A stretch of DNA of 64,000 nucleotides from Pontiella desulfatans (GCF_900890425.1 NZ_CAAHFG010000001.1:3720001-3784000), one strand, 5' to 3'. Positions 18,115 through 25,982 are shown, counted from the stretch's first letter. The notes: a model not told the origin generated them from the sequence alone. Made by a program: numbers and translations.

Positions 18115-18432
18115 TTACGGCAGGACTGAGAAACCGGTCCGGTTCTCACATAGATTCGATAAGGGCGACGCATGACCGGACACATGGGTCTTTTCCAGCA
18201 CATCCGATAAAATCTGAATCCAGGTCTGGGGGTGGATGTTCCGTGGTGGACGCAGCGGGTTCCAAGGAAAGGGACGAGCCTTCCGGCCCACCGTGTAGAC
18301 CGCGAGATTTTCCAATCCCGGCAGGCTTTTGAGGTTTCGGTAGCTCCGCTTCCAGTCGATGACCAGAAACGGGATTTTCTTCTGCACGAATTGCTGGAGC
18401 AAATTATAGGCGACATGGCTTTTATCGGGAAA
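18115..18432 (-). pseudogene. fragment of a HerA/DUF87-type ATPase, cut at the Walker A motif
   Basis: The minus-strand frame reads DKSHVAYNLLQQFV, then PFLVIDWKRSYRNL, VYTVGRKARPFPWNPL and WIQILSDVLEKTHV, before stopping at 18115. This is the pattern of HerA-like translocase ATPases just after the P-loop (GKS...VIDWKR-YR...FTVGR...PF-NPL). The sequence N-terminal to the P-loop is replaced by the 54-bp island repeat at 18433, and the C-terminal half is also missing. It is therefore a double-truncated relic, probably of a defence or DNA-processing gene whose other half was lost when the island modules were inserted. Confidence 0.7.
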
Positions 18433-18486
18433 AACTGGGGTTTAACTCGGCGGAGAACGGAGAGCAAACGGAGAATTTCGCGAGAA
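18433..18486. repeat. 54-bp island boundary repeat, left copy
   Basis: It begins AACTGGGGTTTAACT and continues with GGAGAACGGAGAG and ACGGAGAAT. A direct copy with 47 of 54 positions identical lies at 39787-39840. The left copy marks where the HerA-type gene is cut. The core AACTGGGGTT recurs at other module borders of the island. Confidence 0.7.
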
Positions 18487-18581
18487 CGTTGGCTCAGAAT
18501 TTTTCTTTTGGGGGATTAGTCACCGGGAGAGAATCCGTAAATCCCGCATTTACTGGTGTAAATAGGCGTAAAAATGAAAAA

Positions 18582-18604
18582 GGCGAACTCACAATGAGTT
18601 CGCC
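18582..18604 (-). terminator. intrinsic terminator hairpin next to a tRNA-Pro-like 3' end
   Basis: The perfect stem GGCGAACTCA / TGAGTTCGCC has a 3-base loop and is followed on the minus strand by TTTTTCATTTTT. It lies just after the tRNA-like 3' end, as a tRNA terminator would. A related, less perfect hairpin (ACGGCGA...TTCGCCGT) lies at about 39979-40004. Confidence 0.6.
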
Positions 18605-18615
18605 GTAAGAAAGAT

Positions 18616-18645
18616 TGGTCGGCCCGGTTGGATTTGAACTTAGGG
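18616..18645 (-). repeat. tRNA-Pro-like 3' end, putative attachment-site copy (left)
   Basis: The minus strand ends AAGTTCAAATCC, then CGGGCCGACCA. This resembles the T-loop, acceptor and CCA of a bacterial tRNA-Pro, but no anticodon arm is present. A copy identical at 25 of the 29 positions 18617-18645 lies at 37516-37545, in the same orientation and just beyond the integrase and tRNA-Phe. The pair could mark the ends of an integrated element of about 18.9 kb. Confidence 0.5.
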
Positions 18646-18682
18646 TGCCTACAACCCCATAGTCCATTTTTCGTCAGCAAAA

Positions 18683-18715
18683 AAGAAGGCATGGGTAGTC
18701 CACCGCCTTCTTCCC
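18683..18715 (-). terminator. intrinsic terminator after the clamp-like gene
   Basis: The minus strand reads AAGAAGGC, a 14-base loop, then GCCTTCTTTTTT. It ends the leftmost gene (18721-19377) of the element transcribed on that strand. Confidence 0.6.
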
Positions 18716-18720
18716 GGCGG

Positions 18721-19377
18721 CTAAGCCGCCTTGCGCCTTACCAACGTTGTCCACCATGAGGTGGGTTCTTTTTTGTTACTGGATTTAGTCACTTTCATTT
18801 TCCGTTGTCGGCGTAACCGGTCTAATTGCATTCGATCGAGTTGCTCCCCGACATGGCCATCCAGCTTCATCGGCATGACCACAACCAGAGTGTGGTCATT
18901 CTGGAACACCAGAGGCATGATACCACCGTCTGTCTTCTGAACATGAATCTCGCCGTATTCATCATGCGCAATAGGTACTAGCTTTGGGTCAACATAACAC
19001 CCCAACGCCGCCCCGACCCACATGGCAAACCGCGAGCTTTTGCCTACGGTACTATACGTGGATTCAGATTCATGACTCGGGATGATTTTACGGTATTCTT
19101 GATAGCGTACCTTCACCGGACTGGGCACAAGCCGGATCTCCCGGCTGTTGTTTACCTTAATCTCATACAGGCCGGGCTCCGCCTTGATCCTGAACAGATC
19201 CCGGCGTAGCCGCAGTCCATCGCAACCAACCGCATACACCCCGCCCTTCGTCTTTTCAACGAGGATATAATGGAGTTCTGGACGCATTTTGTCTTTTCCG
19301 ACACACGCAAGCAAAGAGCGCATGCGACCAAAGTCGCCATCAGCCCGTCCGCCGCTCTTCATTACAATTGCTTTCAC
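18721..19377 (-). CDS. DNA sliding-clamp (DnaN)-like protein
   Basis: The protein has 218 residues and a GTG start with GAGGTAATTAA upstream. The segment KDKMRPELHYILVE followed by VGCDGLRLRRD resembles the clamp signature (R-P-L ... TDGHRL), and DHTLVVVMPMKL resembles the last strand of a clamp subunit (VVMPMR). It is shorter than a three-domain clamp and has a basic tail. A role in replication or repair of the element is inferred. It could instead be a diverged paralogue that binds clamp partners. It is the last gene of a minus-strand run that begins at ardC. Confidence 0.45.
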   Translation of the reverse strand: MKAIVMKSGGRADGDFGRMRSLLACVGKDKMRPELHYILVEKTKGGVYAVGCDGLRLRRDLFRIKAEPGLYEIKVNNSREIRLVPSPVKVRYQEYRKIIPSHESESTYSTVGKSSRFAMWVGAALGCYVDPKLVPIAHDEYGEIHVQKTDGGIMPLVFQNDHTLVVVMPMKLDGHVGEQLDRMQLDRLRRQRKMKVTKSSNKKEPTSWWTTLVRRKAA

Positions 19378-19381
19378 TTAA

Positions 19382-20449
19382 TTACCTCTCGCTTTTGTCT
19401 TCAGTTTCGATCCGGCTGAGAACATCACGCTGAACACCGTCGATAACAGGCACAATGCCTGTTTGCGAGTCATACAGCGTTAACTGGACCAACTCATCGA
19501 GATATTCGTTCAGGCTGCGTTCAAGGACCGGGCGATTAACGCTGACGGTGTGCCTGTGGTCAATGAGATCAGCCGCAGTCAGGCCGATGGCCAGCCACCA
19601 ACCAGCACCTTTTACAAACTTACCGCCAACACGTGCGCCTCCGGTCAACAGCCTATCACCACCGGCCTTAACCACCAGACTCCGGAGTTGCCCGCCTCCG
19701 ACCTTTACAGCCTTGGCCACGGCAATACCGCTGCCGGCCATCACCGCCTTTGTGACGACAGGCACCTGTCTTCCATTTTCAATAGACAGTGTTAATCTCG
19801 ACAGCCCCTCGAGGTACTGCGGCCAATCAGCCTGCGCAATCTCGAACTCAGCCTCCAGCCCTGATAACTGCTGACTCAGGGACTGAAGATAGACTTCCAC
19901 GCTTGTGCGACAAATACTCTCAACTTTCAGCTGTGCACTTGAAGGATGAAGAACCCGTGCGGCATACGCCTCACTTACCACATCCTCCAGACGCTCTTCC
20001 GCTGTCGGTTGCTGTCCGGCAATGGCTTCAACAAGTACCGTATCTGCCAGATGGTATCCCAGCGCACGCAACTCAAGCGAGTTGGCTGTAAGGTAACTGA
20101 AATACCAGTCACAGAATTCCACATTGCGACGACGCAGGCCGTCAACCCAATGCCGGACCGATTCCTCTGCATGGCGCGCAGCTTTATCCCTTGCGGAAAC
20201 AGCTGCGGCCCTGACACGAAGATCGATCTCACTCATGGATACCACGCGAACCGTTTGCTTGCGCGGAAGCTCCGTATTTGGCTCCTGACGACCTCCACTG
20301 CAAAAACGCAGTGAGACTAGTGCCAACACCAACAAAGCCAACACAGACCATTTCCATTGGAGGGAAAAGCGCAGTCGGCGACGAGGCGGTCGATACCGTG
20401 GAGGATAGTCTTCATAATCGTCCTCATACTCTTCATATTCATTATTCAT
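19382..20449 (-). CDS. unknown single-pass membrane protein
   Basis: The protein has 355 residues. An acidic-tyrosine N-terminus (EYEEYEDDYEDYPP) is followed by Arg/Pro and one membrane helix (residues about 33-50, WSVLALLVLALVSL). The rest is probably periplasmic: two helical stretches, then a glycine-rich amphipathic segment (VKVGGGQLRS to KGAGWWLAIGLTAADL) that could insert into membrane. No family recognised. GGAAGG precedes the ATG, and the stop lies 4 bases from the clamp-like gene, so they are co-transcribed. Confidence 0.6.
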   Translation of the reverse strand: MNNEYEEYEDDYEDYPPRYRPPRRRLRFSLQWKWSVLALLVLALVSLRFCSGGRQEPNTELPRKQTVRVVSMSEIDLRVRAAAVSARDKAARHAEESVRHWVDGLRRRNVEFCDWYFSYLTANSLELRALGYHLADTVLVEAIAGQQPTAEERLEDVVSEAYAARVLHPSSAQLKVESICRTSVEVYLQSLSQQLSGLEAEFEIAQADWPQYLEGLSRLTLSIENGRQVPVVTKAVMAGSGIAVAKAVKVGGGQLRSLVVKAGGDRLLTGGARVGGKFVKGAGWWLAIGLTAADLIDHRHTVSVNRPVLERSLNEYLDELVQLTLYDSQTGIVPVIDGVQRDVLSRIETEDKSER

Positions 20450-20464
20450 CTGATCACCTTCCAG

Positions 20465-20776
20465 TTAGTATTCTTCGGGCAGCAGCAGTGTCGTTACCGA
20501 CCGGTTCGCTTCCGTCAAAATCCATATCCGCTCGCCGTCCTGCAGTCGGTACGCCGACAAAATCCGAAGATCGTCAGCGATAGCCTCGTCATTGGCCTGC
20601 TTATCCTCGGCACACAAATCCCCCCAGTCGCCCAAGGCATGTCTGACTAAGAACTCACTTGCGGAGTGCCCGGTGTTTTCCAATGCCTGGATGGCACCGG
20701 GGGTGCAGACGACCTGCCCCAACGAAAAAAGCCGGGTCCCTTTTGAGGCCCGGCCCGTGTCTGTTGCTGTATTCAT
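20465..20776 (-). CDS. conserved plasmid-type protein
   Basis: The protein has 103 residues. It matches a common small protein of plasmids and integrative elements with the pattern LGQVV-TPGA, then GDWGDL, then RILSAY, W-LTE-NRS-TT-LLPEEY. The function is not established. AGGAGCATAAC lies before the ATG. A terminator-like hairpin with a T-run is encoded inside its first 20 codons (20724-20754). It is co-directional with its neighbours and 2 bases from the 64-residue gene upstream. Confidence 0.75.
   Translation of the reverse strand: MNTATDTGRASKGTRLFSLGQVVCTPGAIQALENTGHSASEFLVRHALGDWGDLCAEDKQANDEAIADDLRILSAYRLQDGERIWILTEANRSVTTLLLPEEY
20724..20754 (-). terminator. intragenic terminator-like hairpin
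   Basis: The minus strand reads GCCGGGCC-TCAAAA-GGGACCCGGC followed by six Ts. It falls within codons 7-17 of the 103-residue gene. It has the form of an intrinsic terminator and would abort transcription unless translation or an antiterminator prevents folding. Confidence 0.5.
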
Positions 20777-20777
20777 G

Positions 20778-20972
20778 TTATGCTCCTGTTAACGTTTCTT
20801 TTCTGATTTCATCCACACTGCCCACAAACAACTCGTATTCATGGGCAGCGCTACCACCTTCCTCAATCTCGCCGGTTGCCACCGTGTAAAGATCAATGAT
20901 CTCACAACGGTGGTTCGGCAACTCCCGGATCGCGGCACGGGCTTCGATCAGCAGTTGCTTTTCGTAGTCCAT
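20778..20972 (-). CDS. small uncharacterised protein
   Basis: The protein has 64 residues, MDYEKQLLIEARAAIRELPN with a segment CEIIDLYTVATGEIEEGG. It is mostly helical at first, then a strand-rich acidic middle. The ATG overlaps the stop of the ardC 3' fragment (TAATG), so it was once coupled to ardC. No family recognised. Confidence 0.5.
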   Translation of the reverse strand: MDYEKQLLIEARAAIRELPNHRCEIIDLYTVATGEIEEGGSAAHEYELFVGSVDEIRKETLTGA

Positions 20973-21311
20973 TAAGCCGCCTTCCTTTCGGCCACCATGC
21001 CGTCTGCAACCGGCTTTTCACTTTTGGCTGCAACCTCCTGGTACTCTCCGACGATATAGTCGAAGGCCTTCTGTGCCTGAGCACCGGCCTTCACCAGCAT
21101 CGTTGGTTCTGATTTCAGACGCTTAAGCCATCCGGCAAGATATGCAGCCTGATTCTCTTCGGTGTTCATGAGAACCCCTGTGTATCCACTCAGGAACGCC
21201 GACGTCATCTCAGCCACCAGCTCTTCCTGCGAGTAGGCATGCGAACCGAACCCGTTCGGATTCATGATGGCATTCCGTGCCAACCGCTTTTCGTGGCCGG
21301 TGCTGTGCGCC
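20972..21311 (-). pseudogene. ardC: ardC 3' fragment (anti-restriction/zincin protein), separated by RIT element 1
   Basis: The frame can be read from the element end as AHSTGHEKRLAR, then NGFGSHAYSQEELVAEM and ENQAAYLAGWLKRLKSEP. This is the C-terminal half of ArdC-type metallopeptidase-like anti-restriction proteins: third zinc ligand region, YA-EELVAE motif and a tail helix. The upstream half lies at 24730-25350, beyond the 3.4-kb insertion. The first residue pair belongs to the HELAH motif, so the cut is inside the zinc site. Some internal start (for example TTG at 21283) might still give a fragment, but it cannot be an active zincin. Confidence 0.85.
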
Positions 21312-21337
21312 TTATGCCGATATCGGCATAAGGCGCA
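21306..21337. repeat. RIT element 1, left target hexamer and extra 26-bp end unit
   Basis: The order is TGCGCC (21306-21311, target copy), the perfect 20-bp palindrome TTATGCCGATATCGGCATAA (21312-21331), GGCGCA (21332-21337, the target inverted), then the terminal repeat. The other target copy, TGCGCC, lies at 24761-24766. The palindrome consists of two element tips back to back around GATATC. Confidence 0.85.
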
Positions 21338-21358
21338 TTATGCCGACACTGGGATTAT

Positions 21359-21407
21359 GCCGTACCGAATGATTTCACCCTTGCAGTCAAAGGGTGTTCG
21401 GTACGGC
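21359..21407 (-). terminator. subterminal hairpin of RIT element 1
   Basis: The outer stem GCCGTACCGAA (21359-21369) pairs with TTCGGTACGGC (21397-21407) and the inner stem CACCCTT (21376-21382) with AAGGGTG (21390-21396). It lies between the third recombinase gene and the element end. It may stop transcription leaving or entering the element, or act as a recombinase site. The pairing is certain; the role is not. Confidence 0.5.
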
Positions 21408-21419
21408 CATTAGGCATAA

Positions 21420-22415
21420 TTATAGGCCTTCGAGGAAGGCGAGTAGCTTGTCAGCGGGGAGATACCGCCCTGGTTTCGAGGCCGTTGCCATCACTTTTTC
21501 CAACGCCTTTTCCTTAAGGTGCAGATCGGCGTGCAGGTAGATTCTCGTTGTTTCAACGGATTCATGGCCAAGCCATAGCGAGATAACGGTTTGATCCACC
21601 CCGTGGTGCAGCAACTCCATGGCGGTGCTGTGCCGAAGCACATGCGGACTCACCCGCTTGGTCGCCAGCGAGGGGCAGGTTTTCGAAGCCGTGAGCGTAT
21701 GCTTTCGCACAAGATGTTCCAGGGCGTCTCGACTGAGTTTCCCTCCCCTGATGGTTGGAAAGAGCGGCCCGTCTTCAGTTCCGCCATACCGCCGAAGCCA
21801 GTTCTTCATGACCAAAAGGGTTTCTTTCCTGAGAGGCGTGAGGCGCTGTTTTCGACCTTTACCCATACACTGGACATGCGCACCAGTTCCGGCAATGAGA
21901 TCGCATTGGCATAGGTTGATTAGCTCCGATGCTCGAAGTCCGGTTTGCAGTGCCAGTGTCAGGATGGCATGATCGCGTTGCCCGATCCATGTGGACCGGT
22001 CCGGCGCAGACAGCAGCGCATCCATTTCCCGGCGGTCCAAAAACTCCACTGTACGTTGCTCATGGCGCTTGCTGGGCATGGACAGTATTCGCTGGCATTG
22101 GAGCAGGTATGCCGGTTCGGTCATGGCCACGAATTTGAAGAAGGACCGGATGGCGGCCAACCGGGCATTGCGGCTGCGGGCGCAGTTGCGGCGCTTGTTC
22201 TCAACATAGGCGAGGAAGTCGCCCACCAGTTCGGTATCCAGATCTTCGACCCGGAGTTTCGTCGGCACCTTGCCGTGTTGTTCCCCGGCAAAGCGCAACA
22301 GCAGGCGGAAGGTATCCCGGTAGCTGGCGATCGTATTGGGACTTGCGTTTATCTGGATGGTGAGCCGGTCGGTGAAGAACAGTTGAACCAGAGCGGGTAG
22401 TGTCAGCGCGTTCAT
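21420..22415 (-). CDS. RIT element 1, third tyrosine recombinase
   Basis: The protein has 331 residues. A SAM-like core-binding domain (about residues 1-105, with NTIASYRDTFRLLLRF) precedes the catalytic domain. The catalytic residues are Arg in TGLRASEL, Lys in GKGRKQR, H-x-x-R in HVLRHSTA, GH in LGHESVETT and Tyr in RIYLHADL. All are present, so it can be active. Its ATG overlaps the stop of the second gene (ATGA). In RIT elements the three recombinases are non-redundant subtypes always found in one order; this is the third position. Confidence 0.9.
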   Translation of the reverse strand: MNALTLPALVQLFFTDRLTIQINASPNTIASYRDTFRLLLRFAGEQHGKVPTKLRVEDLDTELVGDFLAYVENKRRNCARSRNARLAAIRSFFKFVAMTEPAYLLQCQRILSMPSKRHEQRTVEFLDRREMDALLSAPDRSTWIGQRDHAILTLALQTGLRASELINLCQCDLIAGTGAHVQCMGKGRKQRLTPLRKETLLVMKNWLRRYGGTEDGPLFPTIRGGKLSRDALEHLVRKHTLTASKTCPSLATKRVSPHVLRHSTAMELLHHGVDQTVISLWLGHESVETTRIYLHADLHLKEKALEKVMATASKPGRYLPADKLLAFLEGL

Positions 22416-23359
22416 GATTCCACCTCCCTTGCTGCGGATTCTTCCGCACGGCGGGACGCCAGTTCTAGCAGTTCAGGAGCCGCCTCGATGTACCAGTAGG
22501 TGTGTGCGGGCTTTTCATGCCCGAGGTAGGTGACGAGCTTGATCATTTCCTGGGCCGGATCCTTTCCATCCCGGTACCAGTTGAGCATCGTGCGGACGGC
22601 GAAAGTATGCCGCAGGTCATGGATGCGCGGCCCGCGCCCGTGCCGGAAAAACTTCTGAACCGGTCGCAGCCCGACACGCTGACATACGATGGCGAAGTTG
22701 TAGCGGGCGGCGCAGGCGTCCAGCCGTTCCCCATGATCCGAGATAAAGAATGCCGAGGGTGTCGATTCGTTTAGCCGATCCCTTTCGACGGCATAGGCAA
22801 CCAGCCGTTCCGCTGTATCCGTAGAGACCGGCAGCAAGCGTTCCTTGCCCAGCTTTCCTTTTCGTACGGCAACGACTCCATTCTCGAGATCGACATCGGC
22901 AACATTGAGCGAAACGGCTTCGCTGATTCTCATGCCGGTAACGGCGATGAGTCCGAAGAACGTCGAGTAGGTCAGCGGACGGATGCCGTTGCGGGAAGGA
23001 AGCTCCGCTGCGGCTTCAACGATCATCTTGATTTCCTCTTCGCTGTAGATGTAAGGCCGGGAGCGGCGGACATGGCCGGGTATCAGTGATTGCGGCGGCA
23101 CTTCGTGGCGGGGGTCGATGCCGTGCATCCACTGGGCGAAGATTCTGACCACTGTCAGTCGTCTCGACCAGGTTTGCGTGTTTGCATGCCCGAATGCCTC
23201 CTTCCAGCGAAGGAAACAGCCGGTGCTGATGTGCGCCGCTTCTTCCTGCTCCATGAACTCGATGAACCTGCGAAGGATTCGTTCATCCGTATTCAGTTTA
23301 TACCCAAGGCCTCGCCGGATGGACAGGTAGCGCTCAAGCTCTCTATTCAAGGTTTTCAT
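22412..23359 (-). CDS. RIT element 1, second tyrosine recombinase
   Basis: The protein has 315 residues from MKTLNRELERYLSIRRGLGY. GGAGGTG precedes the ATG, which overlaps the stop of the first gene. Core-binding domain first, then catalytic residues in TGMRISEA, RKGKLGKER, HDLRHTFAVR and LGHEKPAHTYWYIE. The C-terminal tail is rich in Ala/Glu. It is translationally coupled to both neighbours. Same position and similar length as the second recombinase of RIT element 2. Confidence 0.9.
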   Translation of the reverse strand: MKTLNRELERYLSIRRGLGYKLNTDERILRRFIEFMEQEEAAHISTGCFLRWKEAFGHANTQTWSRRLTVVRIFAQWMHGIDPRHEVPPQSLIPGHVRRSRPYIYSEEEIKMIVEAAAELPSRNGIRPLTYSTFFGLIAVTGMRISEAVSLNVADVDLENGVVAVRKGKLGKERLLPVSTDTAERLVAYAVERDRLNESTPSAFFISDHGERLDACAARYNFAIVCQRVGLRPVQKFFRHGRGPRIHDLRHTFAVRTMLNWYRDGKDPAQEMIKLVTYLGHEKPAHTYWYIEAAPELLELASRRAEESAAREVES

Positions 23360-24603
23360 TGGGCACCTCCTTCTCCGGGCCAAGGCAAGGCGATTGATCG
23401 CAGGCCGTCCACATCCATCCGCGCATAGAGCATGGTTGTTGTCTGGCTCCGGTGGCGAAGCAGGTTGCTGACCTCGTCGAGTGATGCGCCCTGCCGCACG
23501 AGGTTGGTCGCCAGGCTATGCCGCAGTATGTGCGTACAGGTATACGGTATTGGCGGCGTCAGTCCGCTTTTCGCGAACGCTTTCACAAGAACCGTATTCA
23601 GTACCTCGGCGTTTTTGAATGGCTTGTGCGGCGCGTGGTTCGACACGAAGAGCGTTCTCGACTCCGTGACCCGGTCGTTCCGGATGTACTCCACAATGGC
23701 TTCGCCCACGTCGGTCGGAAGGGGAAGCCGGTCATGCCGACCGCCCTTGCCCCTGATGACGATCTCACCGGCCCTCCAGTCGATATCATCGACTTGAATA
23801 CGGATCACCTCCTGTGGACGCAACCCGAGCCGGGCGAGCAGCAGCACCATCGCATGGTTCCGTCGACTCGTAGGTTTATTGCCACGAACCGCATCGACCA
23901 GGACTTCGGTTTGTTCGGAAGTCAGATGCACGGGCAACCGTTTCCCGTAGCACTGGGCCACGCTTGGAATGCCCTTGGCGAGGTTGGCCCCGTTTCGCTT
24001 GGTCTGGAACAGGAAGCGAAAGAAGCTCCTCAGGGGAGTGGAAACCGTCTTATTCCGTACCGGCGGTTTTCTGCCGGTTACATGCTGGAGGAAGTCAATG
24101 ATGTCGGTCGCCGTGATTTTTGAAAGGTCTCCAGCCTCTTCACCGAAGCGGTATTCAAGAAAACGGTTTGCCTGGTGCCAGCAACCAAAGATCGTACTTT
24201 CACTCAATCCGCGTTGTCGGCGCAGGTAGGATTCGTATTCCTTACGCAGTTCCTTTCTTGCGATTTCCTTCTCCGTCGGGGGAGGTGGAAGCTGTCCCAC
24301 TCCCCGGTCATGCAGGAAGCGAACAAAGCGCTTTGCGATCGTGACGGCGTAGTAGTGACGTCCTTCGGGCCATCCCTGCCTGTCCACAAGATCCAGAACC
24401 AATGCCTCGTTCAACTCCCCGACGGCGATTCCGTCTGCTTTCATGGTCGCCGCAAGAGCCCCCACGCACCGCATGTATTGCTGGACAGTATTGGTCACAT
24501 AGTTGTGGCCGACAAGATATTGCCGGAAGGAGGACACGTGCTCCCCGAACAGTTCGCGGGCGGTTACATGGGCTTCATTCGTTGTTTGTTGATGCGTATT
24601 CAT
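23356..24603 (-). CDS. RIT element 1, first tyrosine recombinase
   Basis: The protein has 415 residues from MNTHQQTTNEAHVTARELFG. AAGGAGCAAC precedes ATG 24603. It is about 100 residues longer than its counterpart in RIT element 2 because of an extra N-terminal core-binding-like domain (residues about 20-110). Catalytic residues are seen in LGLRPQEV, GKGGRHDRL, HILRHSLATN and RHRSQTTTMLYARMD. The closing DGLRSIALPWPGEGG matches the DGLR-ALPWPG ending of the RIT 2 protein, so they are orthologous in role. It is the first gene of the operon. Confidence 0.9.
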   Translation of the reverse strand: MNTHQQTTNEAHVTARELFGEHVSSFRQYLVGHNYVTNTVQQYMRCVGALAATMKADGIAVGELNEALVLDLVDRQGWPEGRHYYAVTIAKRFVRFLHDRGVGQLPPPPTEKEIARKELRKEYESYLRRQRGLSESTIFGCWHQANRFLEYRFGEEAGDLSKITATDIIDFLQHVTGRKPPVRNKTVSTPLRSFFRFLFQTKRNGANLAKGIPSVAQCYGKRLPVHLTSEQTEVLVDAVRGNKPTSRRNHAMVLLLARLGLRPQEVIRIQVDDIDWRAGEIVIRGKGGRHDRLPLPTDVGEAIVEYIRNDRVTESRTLFVSNHAPHKPFKNAEVLNTVLVKAFAKSGLTPPIPYTCTHILRHSLATNLVRQGASLDEVSNLLRHRSQTTTMLYARMDVDGLRSIALPWPGEGGAQ

Positions 24604-24729
24604 TTGTTGCTCCTTATCGTTGTTAAGGAGCAAATCGGAAACAAAACACAACATCTTGCAAGATCGATTCTTGCAATGTTATGCCGAATCAGTTTCTCGA
24701 ATTCACCCGGCAATCAATTCCATTGAAAC

Positions 24730-25350
24730 TCAATTCGGCATAATCCCAGTGTCGGCATAATGCGCCAGCTCATGATTAAGCGCAGCGTAATACGCGGCGT
24801 CCGAGTCAAACACTTCAGGGTTAGGCATCGATACCGTATCGAATGCCGGACTGTAACTGGCCTGGCGGCACCCATGCCGGACCCGCGGAGGGTTCTGCAT
24901 GTCACGTACGACACGCTCTGCAACCTCAATCGGATCATGTTTACGCTTCGGCACCTCGATAACCGGAACCTTTCCTTCGGGAAGCCCCTCACACTGGGCC
25001 ACATTGAAAACGCGGTAGTATTTTAGGAAGGCATAGGTCTTTGCATCGGGATCATCCTGATCATCAGCTTCCACGATTTTCCAGAAGACGACGGGACATG
25101 CGCGTTCTCCTTTCCGCACTTTCCCGCCCATCGCATTGATCTGCTTCATGGAAAGGAAGTACGGACTCTCGAACCCGAGCATGTGGAGTAAAAACACATT
25201 CACTCCCCGGTAGTTTTTTCCTGTTACGAGGTTTCGGGGCATTAGACTCACCGAGGCCCAGGGCTTCCGCCATGGAATCTCGCCGGTCTCCTCGATCCTC
25301 TTCACCAAACGCTCGGTGATCATTGCATTGATTTTTTCATAAGCACCCAT
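24730..25350 (-). pseudogene. ardC: ardC 5' fragment, ending inside the zinc motif
   Basis: From MGAYEKINAMITERLVKR the N-terminal ssDNA-binding-type domain of ArdC is intact (IPWRKPWA, RNLVTGKNYRGVN, G-KVRKGER). It runs through NHELAHYADTGIMPN and stops at 24730. The last eight residues are encoded by the terminal repeat of RIT element 1. Intact ArdC proteins continue after HELAH with S/T-G-H and a further zinc ligand; that part is at 20972-21311. ATG 25350 is chosen for AGTGAGG just upstream. The fragment might still bind DNA. ArdC proteins protect incoming DNA from restriction during transfer. Confidence 0.85.
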
Positions 25351-25386
25351 CGGGCACCTCACTTTCTTGTTTAGGGTTAAACAACG

Positions 25387-25510
25387 AGAGGCCGCCCCTC
25401 CAACGGGGACGGCCTCTTACTTCTTCGTGTTACCGGATGGCAACGCTTGGCGGTGCAATCACAAATGGGTAAACACACAGGAGCCGCACCCGGTGATGGA
25501 TGCGGCTCCT
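25387..25510 (-). promoter_or_regulatory. two strong hairpins in the ardC leader
   Basis: Between the radC-like stop and ardC lie a hairpin at 25387-25417 (AGAGGCCG and CGGCCTCT arms enclosing CCCC/GGGG) and another at 25479-25510 (AGGAGCCGCA / TGCGGCTCCT). Neither has a long T-run on the transcribed side. They precede a gene, as do hairpins before other genes of this element, so attenuation is possible. Confidence 0.4.
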
Positions 25511-25547
25511 GTGCCTGTGCTTTTTGGTACGGCATTCCGAAACCAGA

Positions 25548-25982
25548 TCAGAACTGAACGAGCCCAGCTTCATTCAAACTTAAATGACCTTGGCTCCCAA
25601 CGATTACGTGATCGAGCACCTTTATGCCGATGACCTCTCCGGCACTGATGAGCTGGCGGGTAATCTTGATATCCTCTGCACTGGGCGTCGGTTGTCCCGA
25701 GGGGTGATTGTGTCCAAGGATAACCGTTGAAGCTCCGTCCAATATGAGAGGGCGGAAGCATTCTCGGGCGTGAACAAGTGCACTCGATACGGTTCCCAGT
25801 GAAACCAGATGCCGCTGCAGTACATGATTTTTTGCATCCAGACCAATGACCACAAAAACTTCCTGGGCAAGGTTCTTGATATCGCCTAAATATTCGGCGA
25901 CGTGTTCCGGCTTCGTCAACAGCGGTCCAGGTTCTTCGCGCTCCCGAATAACAGCAAGCTCCGTGGTTAATTGCATGATCAT
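25548..25982 (-). CDS. RadC-like JAB-domain protein
   Basis: The protein has 144 residues. It consists of the JAB/MPN part of RadC only, without the N-terminal HhH region of chromosomal RadC. The metal-binding pattern is complete: Glu in the early strand region, then GHNHPSG and PSAEDIKIT. Such short RadC proteins are typical of plasmids, phages and integrative elements; their role is unproven. AAGGAGATA precedes the ATG. The upstream spacer 25983-26405 has no gene. Confidence 0.85.
   Translation of the reverse strand: MIMQLTTELAVIREREEPGPLLTKPEHVAEYLGDIKNLAQEVFVVIGLDAKNHVLQRHLVSLGTVSSALVHARECFRPLILDGASTVILGHNHPSGQPTPSAEDIKITRQLISAGEVIGIKVLDHVIVGSQGHLSLNEAGLVQF

Larger units (their letters stand above)
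21312..24760 (-). mobile_element. recombinase-in-trio (RIT) element 1
   Basis: Three overlapping tyrosine recombinase genes are flanked by inverted terminal repeats. Each terminal repeat is TTATGCCG, nine bases (ACACTGGGA), TTATGCCG: left 21338-21362, right 24736-24760 inverted, 25 of 25 identical. Direct hexamers TGCGCC flank the element. RIT elements are known sets of three site-specific recombinases that move as a unit. This one is inserted in ardC. Confidence 0.88.

Noticed and set aside
18600-18690. Complete tRNA-Pro gene on the minus strand
   Set aside because: Only the T-loop to CCA part is tRNA-like; no anticodon arm or 5' acceptor strand can be found and the T stem does not pair.
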